From contig DASWCZ010000082.1 in NCBI GenBank assembly GCA_036395755.1, positions 5,387-69,386 on the forward strand: DNA of 64,000 nucleotides, given 5' to 3'. The notes beneath the pieces are model-generated. The model was not told the origin of the DNA. It did not search any database and worked only from the letters and a program-made list of their open reading frames with translations. The stretch is from Gp7-AA6 sp036395755 (lineage in GTDB: Bacteria; Acidobacteriota; Thermoanaerobaculia; UBA5066; Gp7-AA6). The position numbers were made by a program, and so were the translations under genes. Position 1 is the stretch's first letter. Each line of letters begins with the position of its first letter. Shown piece by piece: positions 59,863 through 64,000 of the stretch.

Positions 59863-60803
59863 GCCGCGGGAAGAACGGGCTCCGGCTGAAATCGCTCAAG
59901 TACATGCTCGAGCTGACCAGCCGCTGCAACCTGCGATGCGGGATGTGTCCGATGGACGTCCTCACCCGGCCGTTCGAGGACGCGCCCTGGGGCATGGTCG
60001 AGGACGTCGCGCGCCAGATGAAGGATCTCGGCCTGCCGATGCGTTACCTGCACGAGATGGGCGAACCGTTCCTCTACAAGAAGCTTCCCGAGGCGATCGA
60101 TCTCTTTCCCGGAGTCTGCGTGTCGACGAACGCAACTCTCCTGACCGAAGAGTGGGGGAAGAAGATCCTTTCGAGCTCGCTCTCGAAAATCCGCCTCTGC
60201 ATCGACACGTTAAAGCCCGACGTCTATCCGATCGTTCGCAAGGGCGGCAAATTCGACGTCGTCGTCGAGAACATCCGCCGCTTCCTCGAGATGTCGAAAG
60301 GTAAAGAGATCGTCGTCGAGATCCAGCGGATGATCACCACGCAGACCCACGACGAGTCGGTCCGGTCGTTCCGGGACTTCTTCCGGCTCGACCGGTATCC
60401 GCAGGCGGTCGTCATCCAGAAGACGTGCGAAGGGCTCGACACGTCCGAGGTCACCGAGCTCCACCAGGCGTACTACGGATGCTTCCAGGGAACGCCGTAC
60501 CAGTGGTTCGTCATCCTCTGCAACGGCGACGTCACGCACTGCTGCTACGACTACGACGGCACCCAAAAGCTCGGCAACGTGAGGGAGAAGTCGATCGCCG
60601 AGATCGCCGCGTCACCGTTCCTCGACACGATCGAGGAAGGCTTTCGCGCGCACGATTTCAGCAAGCTCCCTCGCTGCGCGGAATGCTTCAAGAATCCCGC
60701 GGCGAAGCCGCCGCTGACCGACCGGATCTGGCGCTACGCCCAGATCTTCCCGTGGAAGGACCCGTTCCGCCGACTGCTTAACCTGCCGGGCGGGGAGAAC
60801 TGA
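59859..60803 (+). CDS. radical SAM protein, second copy, SPASM-type
   Basis: The 314-residue protein has CNLRCGMCPMD, the GEP-like HEMGEPFLYKKL, and a C-terminal cluster (YYGCFQGTPY, CNGDVTHCCYDYDG, RCAECF) typical of SPASM domains. The GTG at 59859 (overlap GTGA) gives the usual short N-terminus before the CxxxCxxC motif. It is related in plan to the preceding enzyme but not a close duplicate. Its substrate is unknown. Confidence 0.92.
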   Translation: MSRGKNGLRLKSLKYMLELTSRCNLRCGMCPMDVLTRPFEDAPWGMVEDVARQMKDLGLPMRYLHEMGEPFLYKKLPEAIDLFPGVCVSTNATLLTEEWGKKILSSSLSKIRLCIDTLKPDVYPIVRKGGKFDVVVENIRRFLEMSKGKEIVVEIQRMITTQTHDESVRSFRDFFRLDRYPQAVVIQKTCEGLDTSEVTELHQAYYGCFQGTPYQWFVILCNGDVTHCCYDYDGTQKLGNVREKSIAEIAASPFLDTIEEGFRAHDFSKLPRCAECFKNPAAKPPLTDRIWRYAQIFPWKDPFRRLLNLPGGEN

Positions 60804-60845
60804 AGGTTTGCCAACGCCTCAGGCGACAATAGTGTTGAGGACGGA

Positions 60846-61070
60846 ATGAGCAGCATCAAGGTCGTGGTGGAGCGCCATCCCGACGGCTACGTCGCGTACC
60901 CTGTCGGACTCAAAGGAGTCGTCGTCGGTGAGGGCGACAGCTACGAACAAGCTCTCGCGGACGTCACCTCAGCAATCCGGTTTCACCTCGAAACCTTCGG
61001 AAAAGAGGTCCTGGAGGATTCCGAGGTCCTCGAGGCATTTCTCACGGAGACCGACGTCGCGGTCGAGTGA
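60846..61070 (+). CDS. hicB: HicB-type antitoxin
   Basis: The 74-residue protein has the HicB fold (VVVERHPDGYVAYPVGLKGVVVGEGDSYEQALADVTSAI). It ends at a TGA that overlaps a GTG opening the hicA-like frame. HicB normally binds and neutralises HicA mRNA interferase. With hicA broken, it may be a relic or a free regulator. The upstream gap of 42 bp follows the radical SAM gene. Confidence 0.85.
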   Translation: MSSIKVVVERHPDGYVAYPVGLKGVVVGEGDSYEQALADVTSAIRFHLETFGKEVLEDSEVLEAFLTETDVAVE

Positions 61071-61305
61071 CACGTTTTCCAATTGATGCGCCGAAGAAAC
61101 GAGTCCTTCGAACTTTCGAGCGACTCGGATTCCGGATCGTCCGTGAGCGAGAGCACATCGCACTTCTGCGCGACAACCCGACGGAACCCGCACACCGATG
61201 ACGCTTCCCAACCACCTGCATCTGAAGGGATCGACTCTGAGGACGGCGTGTGCTCACGCCGGTATCTCGCGAGAGGAGTTTCTGGAAGCGTACGAAGCCT
61301 CGTGA
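61067..61305 (+). pseudogene. hicA: HicA-type toxin, frameshifted
   Basis: Frame 1 from the GTG at 61067 reads APKKRVLRTFERLGFRIVREREHIALLRDN, matching a HicA N-terminus, then stops at 61199-61201. A second frame continues DGTRTPMTLPNHLHLKGSTLRTACAHAGISREEF to a TGA at 61303-61305, matching the HicA C-terminus (PNH and GISREEF). Together they cover one HicA of about 80 residues split by a 1-base deletion near 61180. The dsRNA-binding domain is thus broken unless the base is a sequencing error. Confidence 0.8.
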
Positions 61306-61353
61306 GATCCAGGATCGGCCGGCTCGAGGGGGAAGCAGCGACATCCAGACCAA

Positions 61354-62481
61354 GTGCTCTTCCGTATTGAAGCCGTGACACGGCGGGTCGGCGGTCTCGG
61401 GTTCGTCGCGCTCCTCATGGCCGTGGTCGCCGCGGCGCACGAGCTCGGCACGCTCCGTACTTTCGTCACCTTCCACCGGGACGGCGGGTTCGTGGTCGAG
61501 CTGATCGTGGACCGGGAGCACCTTCCGCCCGGTTTCGGGGCCGCCGTCCCCGGCCCGGCCCCGCGGATCGAGGGTCTGACGCCGGTGCTCGAGAAGAAGA
61601 TCGGCGGGATCCTCTTCGAGGCCTGCCGCGGCGCGCGGCCCGCCTTCGACGGCCGGCCGGCGGCGTACCGGATTTCGCTCGCGCGAGCGCCTGGCGAGAC
61701 GGACGCGGCGGTCGACGCCGCCTCGGAGCTCCGGCTGCTGCTCCAGGGCACGATCCCTCCCGGCGCGCGGACCTTCACGTGGTCGAACGCGGTTCCGCTC
61801 GGTACCTACATGCTGACGCTCGAGAGCGAGGGCCAGGAAAACGTGGAGCGGCAGTGGCTCGAGAACGGAAAGGAGAGCGCGCCCTTCGCGCTCGCGGCCT
61901 CGATCGTGCCGCCGACGCGCGCCCAGGTCATCCGGACCTACCTCGCCCTCGGCTACACCCACATCCTGCCGAAGGGAACGGACCACATCCTGTTCGTCCT
62001 CGGGATCTTCCTGCTGTCGACCCGCTTGAAGCCCGTGCTTCTCCAGGTGACCGCGTTCACGGTCGCGCACACGATCACGTTCGCGCTGACGATCTACGGA
62101 GTCGTGTCGCTCTCGCGCTCGATCGTGGAGCCGCTGATCGCGCTCTCGATCGTCTACGTCGCGATCGAGAACCTGACGACCTCCCGGCTGCACCCATGGC
62201 GGATCGCGCTCGTCTTCGCTTTCGGCCTCCTGCACGGGATGGGTTTCGCAGGGGTCTTGACGCAGCTCGGTCTCCCCCGCTCGGAGTTCCTTCCGGCACT
62301 CATCTCGTTCAACGTCGGCGTCGAGGCGGGACAGCTCACCGTGATCGGAATCGCGCTCATCCTTTTCGGCCTCCCCTTCCGGGAAAAGCCGTGGTACCGG
62401 TCGCGGATCGTCGTGCCCGCCTCGGTTACGATCGCCGCGGTCGGCTTCTACTGGGCCGTCCAGCGGATCGTCATCCACTGA
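61354..62481 (+). CDS. HupE/UreJ-family membrane protein
   Basis: The 375-residue protein has a signal-like N-terminus, a long extracytoplasmic beta-rich domain (about 30-190), and a C-terminal six-helix HupE/UreJ domain with GYTHILPKGTDHILFVLG and FGLLHGMGFAG (His/Asp rich). Such proteins import Ni or other metals. The start is uncertain: a GTG at 61354 (used) or 61375. It lies downstream of the broken hicBA unit. Confidence 0.88.
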   Translation: MLFRIEAVTRRVGGLGFVALLMAVVAAAHELGTLRTFVTFHRDGGFVVELIVDREHLPPGFGAAVPGPAPRIEGLTPVLEKKIGGILFEACRGARPAFDGRPAAYRISLARAPGETDAAVDAASELRLLLQGTIPPGARTFTWSNAVPLGTYMLTLESEGQENVERQWLENGKESAPFALAASIVPPTRAQVIRTYLALGYTHILPKGTDHILFVLGIFLLSTRLKPVLLQVTAFTVAHTITFALTIYGVVSLSRSIVEPLIALSIVYVAIENLTTSRLHPWRIALVFAFGLLHGMGFAGVLTQLGLPRSEFLPALISFNVGVEAGQLTVIGIALILFGLPFREKPWYRSRIVVPASVTIAAVGFYWAVQRIVIH

Positions 62482-62497
62482 AGCCGGCCGCGCGCCT

Positions 62498-63805
62498 TCA
62501 TGGACAGGTCGCGAACGCCGCTGTGTCCTGGACCGGCTGATATGCCGAGTTCAAAGGATTCACATAGGTCTTCAGCGACGCGGTCTGCGTGTCGACGACC
62601 CGGAGCGTCACTTCCACGTTGGTCAGTCCCGCGGAGAAGACCCAGTAGGAGTTGAAGGGGTCGACGCAGGCGTTCAACACTTTGGTCAAGATCTCGATGT
62701 TGGCGGGGCTGAAGAACCAGAAGTAGCCCGAGTCGGAAGTCAGTGAGACGGCCTGGCCCTGGCCGGTTCTCCCATCAGGCGTCCTCCAGTCAGCCGTGAC
62801 CCGGAAGCGGTTGTTGTTGAGGCACAGGGTCGCCGCATCCGGCGTGCACGTGAAAGACCCGATCGACATCCGTCCGATCTTCCCTGCCTCAATCTCGGTG
62901 AACCAGATCGCGCCGTCTGGGCCAGAAGTGATCCCCTGGAGTGCGCCCGGCGTGGGAACGGGAAACTCCGTGATGACACCCGAGGTCGTGATGCGGCCGA
63001 TCTTGTTGGCCGCCGACTCCGCGAAGTAGAGATGTCCGTCGATCCCGGCGACGATGTCGTAGGGCTCGGTTGCGGGTGTTGGGATCGGGAACTCGGTGAT
63101 CGCGCCCGAGGTGGTGATGCGCCCGATCTGGTTGGCACTCGACTCGCCGAACCAGAGAGCCCCGTCGGGGCCCGCCGTGATGAAGATGGGTTGGGAACCG
63201 GGGGTTGGGATCGGGAACTCCGTGATCGCGCCCGAGGTCGTGATGCGTCCGATCACGTCGGTGTTGCGTTCGGTAAACCATAGGGCGCCGTCGGGTCCCG
63301 CGACGATCGCCTCCAGCCGAGCGTTGGATCTCGGAATCACGAACTCGGTGATCGCGCCGGACGTGGTGATGCGTCCGATCTTGTTACCGCTGTGCTCCGT
63401 GAACCACAGGGCACCATCAGGGCCCGTCGCGATGCCGTCGGCCTCGCTGGCTCGTGTCGGGATTGGGAACTCTGTGAAGGAGCCGGACGGCGTGATCCGA
63501 CCGATACTGTTAGCGAAGCTCTGACTCTCAGTGAACCAGAGGTTGCCATCAGGGCCGGTCGTAATCTGGAGCGGGCGCGCGTATCTAGGAATGCGGAACT
63601 CGGTGATCACGCCCTCCGGTGTGATGCGTCCAATGCCGGGAACGTCGCGGTTTATCTCGGTGAACCAAACGTTCCCGTCGGGGCCCGCGGTGATCCGGAT
63701 TGGGCCCGCCGCGAGGGAAGGGACCGTGAACTCGGAAATCGTCTGCCCCACGACGGTCGGCCCGCCGAGAAGAACGAGCAGAACGAGAGCGCAAAGAGGC
63801 TTCAC
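62498..63805 (-). CDS. secreted seven-bladed propeller protein with a C-terminal module
   Basis: The 435-residue protein has a signal peptide (1-20) and seven repeats of about 41 residues (pattern EFPIPT...TAGPDGALWFTE...NKIGRITTSGAIT), giving a seven-bladed propeller of the virginiamycin-B-lyase type. A C-terminal module (about 315-435, LCLNNNRFRVTADWR, DSGYFWFFSPANIEILTKVL, LTNVEVTLRVVDT) follows; this module recurs in Acidobacteriota secreted proteins. The propeller has only two His, so streptogramin lyase activity is unlikely despite the usual name. It is probably an extracellular binding protein. Confidence 0.88.
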   Translation of the reverse strand: MKPLCALVLLVLLGGPTVVGQTISEFTVPSLAAGPIRITAGPDGNVWFTEINRDVPGIGRITPEGVITEFRIPRYARPLQITTGPDGNLWFTESQSFANSIGRITPSGSFTEFPIPTRASEADGIATGPDGALWFTEHSGNKIGRITTSGAITEFVIPRSNARLEAIVAGPDGALWFTERNTDVIGRITTSGAITEFPIPTPGSQPIFITAGPDGALWFGESSANQIGRITTSGAITEFPIPTPATEPYDIVAGIDGHLYFAESAANKIGRITTSGVITEFPVPTPGALQGITSGPDGAIWFTEIEAGKIGRMSIGSFTCTPDAATLCLNNNRFRVTADWRTPDGRTGQGQAVSLTSDSGYFWFFSPANIEILTKVLNACVDPFNSYWVFSAGLTNVEVTLRVVDTQTASLKTYVNPLNSAYQPVQDTAAFATCP

Positions 63806-63857
63806 GGGAACCTCCTCAAATGACCCGGCTCGTGACCGGGGAGAAAGGCATCCATTC

Positions 63858-64000
63858 CTACTTCAGCCGTGTGACCATCAACCGGAGGGGCACGCAGAAG
63901 ACGCCCTTGCTCGTGCCTCCGTTACCGACTCCCTGGATCAGCTCCGCGTTGGGTGAAGTGAGGTCCGTCGTCAGGTCGTAGACGGTGCGGTCCGAGTATT
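63858..64000 (-). CDS. C-terminal end of a protein of unknown function (partial)
   Basis: The minus strand reads YSDRTVYDLTTDLTSPNAE...GVFCVPLRLMVTRLK and a TAG at 63858-63860. The start is beyond the window. The Gly/Thr-rich beta-like pattern suggests an exported protein. It precedes the propeller gene on the same strand by about 50 bp. No family is recognised. Confidence 0.6.
   Translation of the reverse strand, partial: YSDRTVYDLTTDLTSPNAELIQGVGNGGTSKGVFCVPLRLMVTRLK

Noticed and set aside
60846..61305. Functional HicBA toxin-antitoxin system
   Set aside because: The hicA frame is broken by one base, so no intact toxin can be made from this sequence.
62498..63805. Streptogramin resistance lyase
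   Set aside because: The propeller lacks the expected His/Glu catalytic set; a secreted binding role is more likely.
1..64000. tRNA, rRNA or CRISPR arrays
   Set aside because: No cloverleaf-like, ribosomal or regularly spaced repeat pattern was seen by eye; a tRNAscan or CRISPR search would settle it.

Overview
The window is GC-rich throughout, with tightly packed genes, frequent 4-bp stop/start overlaps, GTG/TTG starts and purine-rich ribosome-binding sites. Outer-membrane features are common (TonB-dependent receptor, porin, SCO1-type periplasmic protein, lipoproteins), so this is a Gram-negative-type diderm. A kinase with TolB-like and TPR repeats, a DUF1573 protein, and the secreted C-terminal module following the beta-propeller at 62.5-63.8 kb are, from memory, typical of Acidobacteriota, possibly a Thermoanaerobaculia-like lineage. 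That placement is inference; no rRNA or ribosomal-protein gene is present to test it. No rRNA, tRNA, CRISPR array, prophage or intact insertion sequence was seen. The region reads as chromosome backbone with accessory pockets.

Layout. 0-3.7 kb: two-component signalling and an ABC1/UbiB kinase. 3.8-8.1 kb: acetyltransferase, small membrane or exported proteins, a tandem pair of Lys-rich exported paralogues, flavin reductase and a zinc ribbon. 8.2-13.5 kb: a large MGH1/GH63-like glucosidase, an ABC exporter and a TPR protein. 13.6-17 kb: Bax-inhibitor-1-like protein, then a cell-wall trio (class D sortase, L,D-transpeptidase, M23 peptidase). 17-23 kb: CBS protein, family-5 uracil-DNA glycosylase, PEBP protein, two tandem cupredoxin-like secreted proteins, tyrS. 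23-28 kb: an iron/flavin locus with fur, apbE, a porin, an FMN-binding protein and a 4-helix membrane protein, divergent from an FTR1 iron permease, with a shared palindromic operator motif. 28-34.4 kb: Ser/Thr kinase, secreted proteins, and an FHA-type regulator. 34.4-37.7 kb: a cobalamin locus with a B12 riboswitch, a fusion of a DUF6580-like membrane domain to a BtuB-like receptor, and PduO-type adenosyltransferase. 38-46.7 kb: larB, a deoxyhypusine-synthase-like gene, DUF1573, mpl and dapF. 46.8-51 kb: FnIII lipoprotein, hslU-hslV-xerC. 51-54.3 kb: DUF1015, cytochrome c, CusF-SCO1 fusion, DUF4198. 54.3-57.1 kb: threonine-dehydratase-like gene, trmFO and a DUF3052-like gene, bracketed by exact 44-bp inverted repeats. 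57.1-60.8 kb: methyltransferase, GT2 and two radical SAM enzymes in one overlapping operon. 60.8-64 kb: hicB with a frameshifted hicA, a HupE/UreJ-like protein, a 7-bladed propeller protein and a partial gene.

Two dispersed non-coding repeat families run through the intergenic gaps. One carries a GGGGTCAG(G/A) core and its inverse; the other carries an ATCCCTCGC...GCTCGGGATGAC core. Both often supply the last codons or the stop of the adjacent gene. The most promising systems are the Fur-linked flavin/iron locus and the riboswitch-controlled membrane-domain/BtuB fusion.
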